DNA of 64,000 bases from Catellatospora sp. KI3 (GCF_029948125.1 NZ_JASAMB010000001.1:620001-684000); one strand, 5' to 3'. Shown: positions 33,458-42,278, counted from the stretch's first letter. Program-made: numbers and translations. The notes: generated by a model not told the origin, from the sequence alone.

Positions 33458-35293
33458 CTACTCGGTGACGCCCAGGCGCGCCTTCAGCGCGTCCAGCTCC
33501 GCCCAGAGCACGCCGGGCAGCTTGTCGCCGAACTTCTCGAACCACTCGGTGATCTGCGGGAGCTCCTGCCGCCACTCCTCGGCGCGGACCTCCAGGGCCA
33601 GCTCGACGTCGGCGACAGGCTGCTCCAGCCCGACCAGGTCCAGGTCCTGCGCGCGCGGCACGAAGCCGACCGGGGTCTCGACCGCGCCGGCCTCGCCCTC
33701 CAGCCGGTCCACGACCCACTTGAGCACGCGCGAGTTCTCGCCGAACCCGGGCCACAGGAACCGGCCGTCGTCGCCGCGGCGGAACCAGTTGACGTAGAAG
33801 ATGCCGGGCAGCTTGTCGGCGTTGCCGTCGGCGCCCTTGCCCATCGCGATCCAGTGCCGGAAGTAGTCGCCGGCGTGGTAGCCGATGAACGGCAGCATCG
33901 CCATCGGGTCGCGCCGGACCACGCCGACCTGGCCGACCGCGGCGGCGGTGGTCTCGCTGGACAGGGTCGCGCCCTGGAACACGCCGTGCACCCAGTCGCG
34001 GGCCTGGCTGACCAGCGGGATCGTGGTCTTGCGGCGGCCGCCGAACAGGATCGCCGAGATCGGCACGCCCTTGGGGTCGTCGTACTCCGGGGCGAGGATC
34101 GGGCACTGGGTGATCGGCGTGCAGAACCGCGAGTTCGGGTGGCTGGAGACCTGCTCGGAGTCCGGGGTCCAGTCGTTGCCGTGCCAGTCCGTCAGGTGGG
34201 CCGGGGGCTGCCCCATGCCCTCCCACCAGATGTCGCCGTCGTCGGTGCGGGCGACGTTGGTGAACAGCGAGTTGCCCGAGGCGAGCGTACGCATCGCGTT
34301 GGGGTTGGTCTTCCAGTCCGTGCCCGGGGCGACGCCGAACAGGCCGTACTCCGGGTTGACCGCGTAGAGGCGGCCGTCGTCGCCGAAGCGCATCCAGGCG
34401 ATGTCGTCGCCCAGGGTCTCGACCTTCCAGCCCGGGATGGTCGGCTCCAGCATGGCCAGGTTGGTCTTGCCGCACGCCGACGGGAACGCCGCCGCGATGT
34501 AGTGCACCTTGCCGGCCGGGTTGGTCAGCTTGAGGATCAGCATGTGCTCGGCGAGCCAGCCCTCGTCGCGCCCCATCACGCTGGCGATGCGCAGCGAGTA
34601 GCACTTCTTGCCCAGCAGCGAGTTGCCGCCGTAGCCCGAACCGAACGACCAGATCTCGCGGGTCTCCGGGAAGTGCGAGATGTACTTGGTGGTCGAGCAC
34701 GGCCACGGCACGTCGGCCTGGCCCGGCTCCAGCGGGGCGCCGACCGAGTGCAGCGCCGGGACGAAGTCGGCGTCGGAGCCCATGGCCGCCAGCACCTTGC
34801 TGCCCATCCGGGTCATGATCCGCATGCTGGCGACCACGTACGCCGAGTCGGTGAGCTCGACGCCGAACATCGGGTTCTCCGCGGTCAGCGGACCCATGCA
34901 GAACGGGATGACGTACATGGTCCGGCCGCGCATGCAGCCGCGGTACAGCTCGGTCATAAGCTGCTTCATCTCGGCCGGGGCCATCCAGTTGTTGGTCGGG
35001 CCGGCGTCGGCCTCGTCGACCGAGCAGATGAAGGTGCGCTCCTCGACCCGCGCTACGTCGGACGGGTCGGTGCGGGCCCAGAACGAGTTCGGACGCTTCA
35101 CCGGGTCGAGCGGCGTCAGGCTGCCCCCGGCGACGAGCTCGCCGGTGAGCCGCGCCCACTCGGCCTCGGAACCGTCGACCCACACGACGCGGTCGGGGGT
35201 GGTGAGTTCGGCGACCTGGCGCACCCAGGCGATGAGCTTCGCGTGCTCGGTCGGATGCTGGTCTAGCCCTGCGATGACTGCCGGCGCGGTCAT
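33458..35293 (-). CDS. pckG: phosphoenolpyruvate carboxykinase, GTP-dependent
   Basis: 611 residues from ATG 35293 with GAGGAG upstream; the open frame beyond that is non-coding. It converts oxaloacetate and GTP to PEP, CO2 and GDP, the entry to gluconeogenesis. The nucleotide loop is [12 protein letters not shown], the substrate-binding Arg lies in the N-terminal half, and [12 protein letters not shown] and [20 protein letters not shown] follow. The promoter region has a palindrome at 35413 fitting either CRP or Rex. Its downstream partner in gluconeogenesis is glpX. Confidence 0.96.
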   Translation of the reverse strand: MTAPAVIAGLDQHPTEHAKLIAWVRQVAELTTPDRVVWVDGSEAEWARLTGELVAGGSLTPLDPVKRPNSFWARTDPSDVARVEERTFICSVDEADAGPTNNWMAPAEMKQLMTELYRGCMRGRTMYVIPFCMGPLTAENPMFGVELTDSAYVVASMRIMTRMGSKVLAAMGSDADFVPALHSVGAPLEPGQADVPWPCSTTKYISHFPETREIWSFGSGYGGNSLLGKKCYSLRIASVMGRDEGWLAEHMLILKLTNPAGKVHYIAAAFPSACGKTNLAMLEPTIPGWKVETLGDDIAWMRFGDDGRLYAVNPEYGLFGVAPGTDWKTNPNAMRTLASGNSLFTNVARTDDGDIWWEGMGQPPAHLTDWHGNDWTPDSEQVSSHPNSRFCTPITQCPILAPEYDDPKGVPISAILFGGRRKTTIPLVSQARDWVHGVFQGATLSSETTAAAVGQVGVVRRDPMAMLPFIGYHAGDYFRHWIAMGKGADGNADKLPGIFYVNWFRRGDDGRFLWPGFGENSRVLKWVVDRLEGEAGAVETPVGFVPRAQDLDLVGLEQPVADVELALEVRAEEWRQELPQITEWFEKFGDKLPGVLWAELDALKARLGVTE

Positions 35294-35696
35294 GGGTGTT
35301 CTCCTCGTGGTCGTCTTTGACCGACGGATACGACAGAGCAACGGCCGCTGGCCGTCTGTCGTCCGGGATGTGGGCTCAGCGTAAGCCCGGTCAGGGGCCA
35401 AAAGCCCGCTCCGGCTTGTGAATAACTGCACAAGCCTCGGTGCGACTGCACTCTCACGCACGGTTCTTCGGTGAACCGCGCACGTTTCCGCAAATCCTTT
35501 CCTCCGTCACATCTGTCACGCTCGCCCCTCCCGGCCGGGCGACCGCTGAAAATCACACGGCGCATACCCGTCACCAGACGCTCCCGAACCTGGTTAACCG
35601 ACTTCACCACGGTTTTGGCATATTCCGCAAATCGGGTGATTGGTCTAACGTCCGTAACAGCCGGTAGAAACTCGGACATTCCCCCCGGAGGCGGCT
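35294..35696. other. 403-bp divergent promoter region, pckG and the sigma fusion
   Basis: No gene. It holds the CTTGTG/CACAAG palindrome (35413-35436), a CGGTTC/GAACCG hairpin at 35461-35478, and two TGTCAC-like repeats near 35510. The right part, before the sigma fusion, is richer in A and T than its surroundings, as expected for a promoter; a Shine-Dalgarno (CGGAGG) precedes GTG 35697. Confidence 0.5.
35413..35436. promoter_or_regulatory. CRP- or Rex-like operator upstream of pckG
   Basis: Perfect 8-bp arms GGCTTGTG and CACAAGCC around AATAACTG. TGTGAATAACTGCACA matches the CRP consensus in nine of ten bases; TTGTGAATAACTGCACAA matches the Rex consensus TTGTGAA-N4-TTCACAA in 13 of 14. It lies 119 bp upstream of the pckG start. 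Confidence 0.6.
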
Positions 35697-38402
35697 GTGA
35701 CCACTGCGTACGACCCTGCCCTGGATCGGCTCGATCCGCACACCGACCACCACCTGATCGCCCTGGTACGAGGCGGTGACACCGGCGCCTACGGCCTGCT
35801 CTACCGGCGCCACTACGACAGCGCCCGACGCCTGGCCCGGGTGCTGTCCACCGACACCGCCGAGACGGACGACCTCATCGCCGAGACGTTCGCCAAGGTG
35901 CTGGCCGCCCTGCGCGAGGGCGGCGGCCCGGACAGCGCGTTCCGCGCCTACCTGCTCACCACCATGCGGCACACCCGCTACGACCGGGCCCGCCGCGAGC
36001 GCCGGCTGGAGCTCACCGACGACCTCACCCGGTACGAGACCGCGCAGCCGACCGACGATCCGACCATCTCCCGCCTGGAGACGTCGTACGCGGCGCGCGC
36101 CTTCGCCAGGCTGCCCGAGCGGTGGCGCGCCGTGCTGTGGCACACCGAGGTCGAGGGCGAGAGCCCGGCCCAGGTGGCACCGATCATGGGGCTGACCCCG
36201 AACGGGGTGGCGGCGCTGGCCTACCGGGCCCGCGAACGCCTGCGCCAGATGTACCTGCAGGAGCACATCGCCACCACCGGCAACCCGCGCTGCCACTGGA
36301 CCGGCTCGCACCTGGCCGGGTACGTGCGGGCCGCGCTGGCCCGCCGCGACCGGGCCAAGGTCGACGAGCACCTCACCGGCTGCGCCGAGTGCCGCCGCCT
36401 GCACCGCGAGCTGGCAGAGGAGAACGGCGGCCTCCGGGGGGTGTTAGCGCCCGTGCTGCTCGGCGCCGCGGCGGCGGGCTACCTGTCCGGCGCCGCCCGC
36501 CCCGCCCGCATCCCGATGCGGGGCCGACTCGCCGCCTGGCTGCACGACCGGCGCACCGCCCTGCGGACCGAGGTCGCCGCCGCGCTCACCGCACTGGCCG
36601 CCGCCTGGTGGTGGCTGGCCGGGCTGCCCCGGCGCCTGGTCGCCCGGTTCGGGGCGGGCGGGGTGGTCGCGGGCGCGGGGGTGGCGCTCGCGGCGCTGGC
36701 CGGAGTGCTGGTGTTCGCATTGATGACGGCGACGCCGGTGCCGGTGCGGCGGCCTCAGGCCATACCCGTGCCCGCTCCGGCCGGGCCCGCGTCGCCCGGC
36801 GGCGCGCCGACTGCCGCGCCCGCCCCGACGGCCGCGTCCTCCGCGACCGCCCGCAGCCAGGCCCCGCGCCCCTCGCCCGCCCGCACCGCGCCGCCGGGCG
36901 CCCCCGAACCCGTGGCCCCCGCACCCGCAGTGCCGCCCGCGCAGGCCGACCCGGCCGCCGCGGACCTGACCGCGGGCGGCAAGGGCACCCTGCCGATCCC
37001 GGTCCGGGCCCCCGGCCCGCCCGAGCGGACCACCAGCCAGACCGCCCCGGCGCCAGACACCGTCACACCAGAGGCCGCGGGACCGGACGCCGTGGGACCG
37101 GACACCGTCGCGGACACCCTGGCGCCGGGCACGGGCACTCCGGTGGCCAAGGCACGCGGACCCGTCCCGGCCGTGCCGGTCGGCCTGGCCGCGGATGCGG
37201 TACGGCTGGAGGTCACGCTCCCGGCCGGCGTGCACCTGATCGGCGCCGACGGCGGCGACGGCTGGCGCTGCGAGACCACCACCGGGGGCGCCGCCTGCGC
37301 CCATGCCGCCCTGCGCCCGGGGCAGCTGTCCACGGTGCGGCTGCCGGTCGAGGTGGACAAGACCGTCAGCGGGTTCCAGCCGGTGGCCACCTCGGTCGAG
37401 TTCGGCGGACGACGCCGCGCCGCCGCCTTCCGGGTGCCGGTGGCCCCCGCGGGCATGCGCGCCGGGTACGCCGCCAGCGGCCGGGTCGACGTGGCGCTGG
37501 CGGGCAACACGCTGCTGTCGTGCAGCCCGCGCCCGCAGTGCTTCCAGTCCGACGACAACAACCTGCTGCCGATGCTGCCGCTGCTGCCCGGCGTCGCCGA
37601 GCCGCAGGCGCCCGACGGGCTGTTCGACAAGGGCGGCCCGAAAGGCCCGGACGGGCGGATCAGCGTCCTGGCCGGGCCGAAGGCGGCCGCCGGAGCCCGG
37701 CTGATCCTGCCCCGGGGCGCCGAGGTGCGCTGGGCGGGCCTGGTCCTGGCCACCTCGTCCGACCGGTTCCCGCAGACCGTCGGCCTGCACGGGCCCAGCG
37801 GCCGGTGGCACCCCGTCGAGGTCCGGTACGGGCACGGCCAGACCAGCCCCTCGCTCACCCAGGGCTTCGCCGACGTCACCGGCCTGGTCCGTACCGGCGG
37901 CGACTGGTGGCTGGCCGCCCCCGCCGACGAGCTGCCGCACGGCAGCGGCCAGTACGCGGGCTGGAGCCTGGCCGTGGTCTACGCCCGCGACGGCGCCCCG
38001 CGCGCCGAGGCCGCCGTCTACCTGGGGCCGCGTACCGGCCACGGCGACGACGACGCCACCGTGGCCCTCGGTCCGGGCGGGCAGGTCAAGATCGGCCTGG
38101 CCCTGTGGGACGGCGACCTCAACATGGCCGGCGACTCCCTTTACATCGGGGACAGCCAGGTGGGCGTCGCGGGCAACCTCGCCGGCGGGCGCAACAGCAG
38201 CGCCGCGGCGCTGGCCTGCCGGGCCGACCCGGGCCGGTGCACCTGGCGTACGCCGGGGGTGGACGTGCTCTGGCTGGGGGCGCCGGCCGCGCCGGGCAGC
38301 ACCGCCCGGCTGCGTACCGGCCGGGATCCGCTGGAGGTCGGACTGCTCGCGGTCGTCACCGAGGCCGCGCAGACCGGCGACCACGGCGCCGCCGACCGGT
38401 AA
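35697..38402 (+). CDS. ECF sigma factor fused to ZAS anti-sigma, membrane helices and surface domain
   Basis: 901 residues from GTG 35697. Residues 17-105 are sigma region 2 (LIALVRGGDTGAYGLLYRRHY, TAETDDLIAETFAKVLAAL), 125-190 region 4. A zinc anti-sigma motif H225-x3-C229-x2-C232 follows at once. Hydrophobic stretches at about 249-264, 293-310 and a strong one at 322-343 cross the membrane, then a 130-residue Pro/Ala/Thr linker. The last 420 residues form an extracytoplasmic domain with four cysteines in the region 630-640 and after 830, and GWSLAVVYARDG plus DGDLNMAGDS, as seen in secreted actinobacterial surface proteins. A one-protein envelope sensor is likely. Confidence 0.88.
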   Translation: MTTAYDPALDRLDPHTDHHLIALVRGGDTGAYGLLYRRHYDSARRLARVLSTDTAETDDLIAETFAKVLAALREGGGPDSAFRAYLLTTMRHTRYDRARRERRLELTDDLTRYETAQPTDDPTISRLETSYAARAFARLPERWRAVLWHTEVEGESPAQVAPIMGLTPNGVAALAYRARERLRQMYLQEHIATTGNPRCHWTGSHLAGYVRAALARRDRAKVDEHLTGCAECRRLHRELAEENGGLRGVLAPVLLGAAAAGYLSGAARPARIPMRGRLAAWLHDRRTALRTEVAAALTALAAAWWWLAGLPRRLVARFGAGGVVAGAGVALAALAGVLVFALMTATPVPVRRPQAIPVPAPAGPASPGGAPTAAPAPTAASSATARSQAPRPSPARTAPPGAPEPVAPAPAVPPAQADPAAADLTAGGKGTLPIPVRAPGPPERTTSQTAPAPDTVTPEAAGPDAVGPDTVADTLAPGTGTPVAKARGPVPAVPVGLAADAVRLEVTLPAGVHLIGADGGDGWRCETTTGGAACAHAALRPGQLSTVRLPVEVDKTVSGFQPVATSVEFGGRRRAAAFRVPVAPAGMRAGYAASGRVDVALAGNTLLSCSPRPQCFQSDDNNLLPMLPLLPGVAEPQAPDGLFDKGGPKGPDGRISVLAGPKAAAGARLILPRGAEVRWAGLVLATSSDRFPQTVGLHGPSGRWHPVEVRYGHGQTSPSLTQGFADVTGLVRTGGDWWLAAPADELPHGSGQYAGWSLAVVYARDGAPRAEAAVYLGPRTGHGDDDATVALGPGGQVKIGLALWDGDLNMAGDSLYIGDSQVGVAGNLAGGRNSSAAALACRADPGRCTWRTPGVDVLWLGAPAAPGSTARLRTGRDPLEVGLLAVVTEAAQTGDHGAADR

Positions 38403-38411
38403 GCTCGGCAC

Positions 38412-38921
38412 GTGACCCCTGAACCCGCCGCCGGACTCCTCCCCCGGCTCCTCGGCCGCTTCCAGCACCTGCTGCGGGAGCTGGGCAAGTTCGGCGTAGT
38501 CGGCGGACTGGCCTTCCTGGTCGACCTGGCGGTGTTCAACCTGCTGCTGGGGCCCATGGGCTGGCTGGCCGCGACCGTCACCTCGATGACGATCGCGGCC
38601 ACCGCGGCGTTCCTGGGCAACCGCTACTGGACCTGGCGCGACCGGGAGAGCTCCAGCCTCACCCGCGAGTACGCCCTGTACTTCTTCTTCAACGCGGTCG
38701 GCCTCGGCATCACCCTGGCGGTGCTGTGGTTCAGCCACGACGTCCTCGGCGGCGCGTGGCCGGAGGTCTTCCAGACCCGCCTGGCCGACAACGTCGCGAA
38801 GTCGCTCATCGGCAACGCGTTCGCGACCGTGTTCCGCTTCTGGGCCTACCGGCGGTTCGTGTTCAACGGCCCCCGGGTGGAGCTGCCCCAGCCTGCCGCG
38901 GCGCAGGCTTCCGCAAGGTGA
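38412..38921 (+). CDS. GtrA-family membrane protein 1
   Basis: 169 residues from GTG 38412, nine bases after the sigma fusion stop. Four membrane segments (KFGVVGGLAFLVDLAVFNLLL, LAATVTSMTIAATAAFLGNRYW, ALYFFFNAVGLGITLAVLWF, and a last one ending in FRFWAYRRFVF) match GtrA, proteins thought to move lipid-linked sugars across the membrane or assist glycosyltransferases for wall polysaccharide decoration. Close spacing suggests cotranscription with the sigma fusion. The neighbouring gene is a second GtrA. Confidence 0.9.
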   Translation: MTPEPAAGLLPRLLGRFQHLLRELGKFGVVGGLAFLVDLAVFNLLLGPMGWLAATVTSMTIAATAAFLGNRYWTWRDRESSSLTREYALYFFFNAVGLGITLAVLWFSHDVLGGAWPEVFQTRLADNVAKSLIGNAFATVFRFWAYRRFVFNGPRVELPQPAAAQASAR

Positions 38922-38983
38922 GATGGCACGCATCCGGGGTTGCGGAACATGTCGTGGCGATTCTTCTCGCGTAAAGTGACCGA

Positions 38984-39715
38984 GTGCACCTTGACCAGAT
39001 GATGTGGGACCGTCTGCTGCCGGCCCGACTGCGCAGACTCGGCCCGGAGGCCCTCAAGTTCGCCATCGTCGGCGCCGGAAACACGCTGGTCAATTTCCTG
39101 GTCCTCAACGGGCTGGTGCTCACGGTCTTCCCGAACGGCGAGCTCAAGGCCAAGGTCGTCGCGACCGTCGTCGCGATGATCACCTCGTACCTGATGAACC
39201 GGCACTGGACCTACAAGGACCGGCCCAAGGACGGGGTCACCCGCGAGTTCGTCATGTTCGTCATCTTCAACGTCGCGGGCCTGGCCATCGAACTGGCCAT
39301 CATGGGCGCCACCAAGTACGCGCTCGGCCTGACCAGCCTGCTCGCCCTCAACGTGGCGGCCTTCTTCGGCCTGGTCCTGGGCACCGTGTTCCGCTTCTTC
39401 ACCTACCGCGTGTTCGTCTTCGCCCCCGCCAACACGGTCGCGGTCGGGCCCGCCGGCGCCGACGTCGACCTGGGCCCGGCGCACCTGCACGTCGCCGACG
39501 TCGAGGAGCTGCTCGACGCCGAGGCCATCGCCGCCACCGCGGCGGGGGTGCCGGTGCCCGCCCAGGTGCACCGCGACGACTTCACCCGCCTCACCGCCTC
39601 GCTCGAGGCGGAGTTCGCGGCCGAGGCCGAGCGGCTGGCCGCCCTGGACGCGGAACTCAGCGACGCGCAGCTCTCCGACGAGCTCACGCAGGCCAAGCCG
39701 CGCCCAGAGCGGTGA
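38984..39715 (+). CDS. GtrA-family membrane protein 2 with long acidic tail
   Basis: 243 residues from GTG 38984, or 238 from ATG 38999. The four-helix GtrA domain (PEALKFAIVGAGNTLVNFLVL, VVATVVAMITSYLMNRHW, FVMFVIFNVAGLAIELAIM, VFRFFTYRVFVFAP) occupies the first 155 residues. An unusual tail of about 85 residues, rich in Ala, Glu and Asp (LEAEFAAEAERLAALDAELSD), follows on the cytoplasmic side and is absent from the neighbouring GtrA. It may bind a partner enzyme. Substrate unknown. Confidence 0.9.
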   Translation: MHLDQMMWDRLLPARLRRLGPEALKFAIVGAGNTLVNFLVLNGLVLTVFPNGELKAKVVATVVAMITSYLMNRHWTYKDRPKDGVTREFVMFVIFNVAGLAIELAIMGATKYALGLTSLLALNVAAFFGLVLGTVFRFFTYRVFVFAPANTVAVGPAGADVDLGPAHLHVADVEELLDAEAIAATAAGVPVPAQVHRDDFTRLTASLEAEFAAEAERLAALDAELSDAQLSDELTQAKPRPER

Positions 39716-39725
39716 CCCGCCGGAC

Positions 39726-40292
39726 CTACTTCTCCTCGGCCTCGGCCTCGGCGCGCGTCGCCTGGGCCGGGGCCGAACTCTTGGCAGCGCGCTCGTTGTC
39801 GTTGAACGAGTACGCGTCCCGGTCCGCCTCGACCAGCTCGTACAGCGTGGTCTGGACCTTCTCCACGTGCGGGATGTCGTTCAGGACCGACTGACCGCGC
39901 TCGCCCGCCGACTCGATGGTCAGCGTGCCGCAGCCCAGCAGCCGCTCGATGAACTTCTGGTTCATCGAGTGGTCGTTGACCCGCGACAGCGGGATGTCAC
40001 GCCGGTCGCGCGAGAACACGCCGGTCTGCAGCAGCACCCGCTCGTTGGTCAGCACGTAGTGCGTCGTACGCCAGACCAGCCAGGGCCAGAACGACAGCCA
40101 CGCCACCGCCACCACGGCCAGGCCCGCGATGATGTAGATCAGCACCTCGTTGTCCAGCAGGACCAGCGCGCTGATCACCGCCGCCACTGCCAGCACCAGC
40201 ACCGTGACCGGCCGGATCATGGCCTTCCAGTGCGGGTGCAGGTCGAGCACCACATGTTCGCCGTCGGTCAGCACGTCCTCGGGGAACGCCAT
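39726..40292 (-). CDS. bacterial PH-domain (bPH2) membrane protein
   Basis: 188 residues. Two membrane helices at about 28-72 (PVTVLVLAVAAVISALVLL, VLIYIIAGLAVVAVAWLSFW), then a bPH2 domain (THYVLTNERVLLQTGVFSRDRRDIPLSRVNDHSMNQ, TLTIESAGERG) of the YdbT/YdbS type, then a charged Ala/Glu tail. Function unknown, possibly stress or envelope related. Convergent with the second GtrA gene, 10 bp apart. Confidence 0.9.
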   Translation of the reverse strand: MAFPEDVLTDGEHVVLDLHPHWKAMIRPVTVLVLAVAAVISALVLLDNEVLIYIIAGLAVVAVAWLSFWPWLVWRTTHYVLTNERVLLQTGVFSRDRRDIPLSRVNDHSMNQKFIERLLGCGTLTIESAGERGQSVLNDIPHVEKVQTTLYELVEADRDAYSFNDNERAAKSSAPAQATRAEAEAEEK

Positions 40293-40391
40293 CTTCCTTG
40301 CCTCCTATGTCGCGGGCTGTCAGTTCCTGCGCGATTGCCCGCGAGCAGGTTAGTGCCGCCCCACCACCATCCGGAATCGGCTCTATTGTCG

Positions 40392-40506
40392 GCGCCTGCC
40401 TCCGCGGGCACGGCGGACCCGCTCGCAGGCGGTGTCTTCCCTCGTCGCTGCCGGGCCTTTGGCCCGGTCACGCTCCTCAGTCCAGACACCGCCGCGGGCC
40501 CGCGTG
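40392..40506 (+). repeat. family C structured element, copy 3
   Basis: Middle helix GGCGGTGTCT/AGACACCGCC (40428-40437, 40484-40493), where C-G of the other copies is replaced by T-A. Inner CCGGGCC/GGCCCGG (40451-40467), outer GCGGACCCGC/GCGGGCCCGC (40413-40422, 40494-40503) with one mismatch. The invariant unpaired segments are again unchanged. Unlike copies 1 and 2, it does not directly follow a gene in its own orientation. Confidence 0.85.
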
Positions 40507-40564
40507 GGGGTGCTGGGCTGCGCGAGTGTCGGTGATATGACCGGAGGCGGGTGAGCGGGCCCAG

Positions 40565-40655
40565 GGTCCCGGGGTGAGCGTCGCCAGGTCCCCGGGTGGG
40601 TGGGCGCTGGGTCCCGGGATGAGCGTGGCCAGGTCCCGGGATGAGTGTGGTCAGC
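40565..40655. repeat. tandem 22-23-bp repeats
   Basis: Four imperfect units of the type GTCCCGGGATGAGCGTGGCC. They adjoin the 24-bp array and share no obvious sequence with it except G-rich GGTGAG stretches. Confidence 0.7.
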
Positions 40656-40690
40656 CGGGGCGGAGGGTGAGGTGTGATCGCCCAGGCACG

Positions 40691-40786
40691 GGGCGGGTGG
40701 TCGCCCGGTCCTGCGGGTGAGTGGTCGCCCGGCCCTGCGGGTGAGTGGTCGCCCGGTCCTGCGGGTGAGTGGTCGCCCGGCCCTGG
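40691..40786. repeat. tandem 24-bp repeat, four units
   Basis: Units at 40691, 40715, 40739 and 40763, each containing GTGGTCGCCCGG(T/C)CCTGC. The first unit starts GGGCGGG, the others GGGTGAG; the third-codon periodicity keeps several frames open. Likely variable in copy number between strains. Confidence 0.88.
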
Positions 40787-40970
40787 GGTGGGTGTGATCG
40801 GCGGGCGCGGGGTTGAAGTGATCGGCGGGGTGCGGGGTGCGTGTGATCGGCGGTTTGGGTCGGTTGGCGGGGTGAGGGGCCAGGTTGTGACCGCAGGCGC
40901 CGATCAGCACGGGTCGTGCCGCCAGAGATCAGCGTTTTAGGACGGCACAGGGGGCAACCCTGCGCACCCG

Positions 40971-41270
40971 CCTATGCGGCAGACACCCCGACAACATGAT
41001 CACCCTCGTTTCCTCAGCCATGATCGCCACTTGCGGTCGCTCGACCGGCTCAGGTGTGCAGGAATCGACCGCGCATGCCGATCATCAACGATGCCGCGGT
41101 GTGGTGATCGGGGGTCGGGGACGACGGGCGACGACCACTCGCACTCACCTACGCAGCCAACGTCCCGAGAACGCGATCAACCACCCCGCGCCCAGCCATG
41201 ATCGCCATTTGCGGTCATTCGCCCGGCTCTACGAAGAGGAAATGACCACCGATGCCGATCAAGCCGATGT
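40971..41270. repeat. degenerate direct repeat, two copies about 180 bp apart
   Basis: 40971-41093 and 41150-41270 share AGCCATGATCGCCA(C/T)TTGCGGTC, CGA(C/G)AAC, and GATGCCGATCA, with drifted sequence between. A similar GATC-x-TGCGGTC motif occurs at 11473. They look like two old copies of one intergenic element. Confidence 0.65.
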
Positions 41271-41374
41271 TGTGGGCTTCGAGATCGGAGTTTGGGACGG
41301 AACCGTGGGGCTGACGTCGCCCATCAGGCCGAAGGCGGCGATCTTGGCCGAGGTGCCCGTCCGTGGAGGTGGCC

Positions 41375-41486
41375 GTCAGCGAAAGTCGGCGTCAGCCGAA
41401 GTCGCCGTCAGCCGAGGTGGCTGTAAGCGCAGGTGGGTGTCAGCGCAGGTGGGTGTCAGCGGAGGTGGGTGTCAGCGGAGGTGGAG
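41375..41486. repeat. tandem 16-bp repeat running into the 3' end of birA
   Basis: Seven units (starts 41375, 41391, 41407, 41423, 41439, 41455, 41471) of type GTCAGCGGAGGTGGGT. The last unit is the birA stop and its preceding codons; similarity to the gene end grows towards birA, suggesting that the array arose by amplification of the gene's own tail. Confidence 0.88.
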
Positions 41487-42278
41487 GATGTCGCCTGCGG
41501 CGATGGGGCGCGGGGTGCCGTCGGGGGCGGCGATGATGAGGCGGCCGTCGGTGTCGACGGTGGTGGCGGTGCCGGTGAGCGCCGAACCGTCCGGGAGGGA
41601 TACCGACACCTCGCGGCCGACCGTGGCGCACAGCCGCACATAGCTCTCGCGTACGCCACTGGCCTCGGGATCGCCACCCGCGGCGTGCCACTGGCGGTAG
41701 CGGTCGTGCAGGCGGTGCAGCAGTGCGACGGCCAGCTCGGTACGGTCCACCGAGCGCGCCCCGGCCAGCTGGAGCGAGGTCGCGGGCAGGCCCGACGGGG
41801 TCATGGGCAGTTCGTCCTCGGCAAGGCTGACGTTGACTCCGATGCCGATCACGACAGCGCCGGGCTGGGGCACCTCGGCCAGCAGGCCCGCGCATTTGCG
41901 CCCGTCGAGCAGCAGGTCGTTGGGCCATTTGAGTCCCGCCTCAAGCCCCGCCACCGCGCGTACGGCCTCGGCCAGGGCGACTCCGGCCAGCAGCGGCAGC
42001 CAGCCCCAGCGGGCCACGTCCACGGTCGGCCGCAGCAGCACGCTGAGGGCCAGCCCGGCCCTCGGCGGTGACTGCCAGGCACGCCCCAGGCGTCCCCGCC
42101 CCGCGGTCTGCGACTCGGCCAGTACGACCAGCCCTTCGCGCTCGCCTTCGCAGGCCGCTGCCACGTCGGTGTTGGTGGAGCCGGTCTCGGCCACGATCCG
42201 TGGCCGCCAGAACGGGCCGGTCTGGTCCCGCAGCCGGACGTCGTCGAGTGGCGGGCGGGCGTCGTCGGTCACGGGCAC
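41472..42278 (-). CDS. birA: biotin--[acetyl-CoA-carboxylase] ligase
   Basis: 268 residues. Attaches biotin to the lysine in the AMKM motif of carboxylase carriers such as the alpha subunit encoded at 54.6 kb. The ATP/biotin loop is AGRGRLGRAWQSP, and LKWPNDLLLDGRKCAGLLAE is the catalytic core; the C-terminal SH3-like cap ends at GDILHLR. There is no N-terminal helix-turn-helix, so it is a non-regulatory (monofunctional) ligase. The stop codon lies inside the last unit of a 16-bp tandem repeat. The next gene upstream ends 4 bp before its start. Confidence 0.94.
   Translation of the reverse strand: MPVTDDARPPLDDVRLRDQTGPFWRPRIVAETGSTNTDVAAACEGEREGLVVLAESQTAGRGRLGRAWQSPPRAGLALSVLLRPTVDVARWGWLPLLAGVALAEAVRAVAGLEAGLKWPNDLLLDGRKCAGLLAEVPQPGAVVIGIGVNVSLAEDELPMTPSGLPATSLQLAGARSVDRTELAVALLHRLHDRYRQWHAAGGDPEASGVRESYVRLCATVGREVSVSLPDGSALTGTATTVDTDGRLIIAAPDGTPRPIAAGDILHLR

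Larger units (their letters stand above)
40293..41471. other. 1.2-kb gene-free region made of repeats
   Basis: No convincing gene. From left to right: family C element (40392-40506), tandem 22-23-bp units (40565-40655), four 24-bp units (40691-40786), GTGATCGGCGGG repeats (40794-40855), a degenerate pair of about 120-bp direct repeats (40971-41093 and 41150-41270), and seven 16-bp units running into birA (41375-41486). Long open frames on both strands are by-products of repeats whose period is a multiple of three. Confidence 0.75.

Noticed and set aside
38970-38990. Additional CRP site AGTGACCGAGTGCACC near the second GtrA start
   Set aside because: Only seven of ten consensus bases and it overlaps the start codon; likely chance.
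40383-40940. Open reading frames on both strands with GEWSPGPA-like or AGRPLTRR-like repeats
   Set aside because: The frames stay open because the 24-bp unit is a multiple of three. There is no ribosome site, no homology I recognise, and both strands are equally open.
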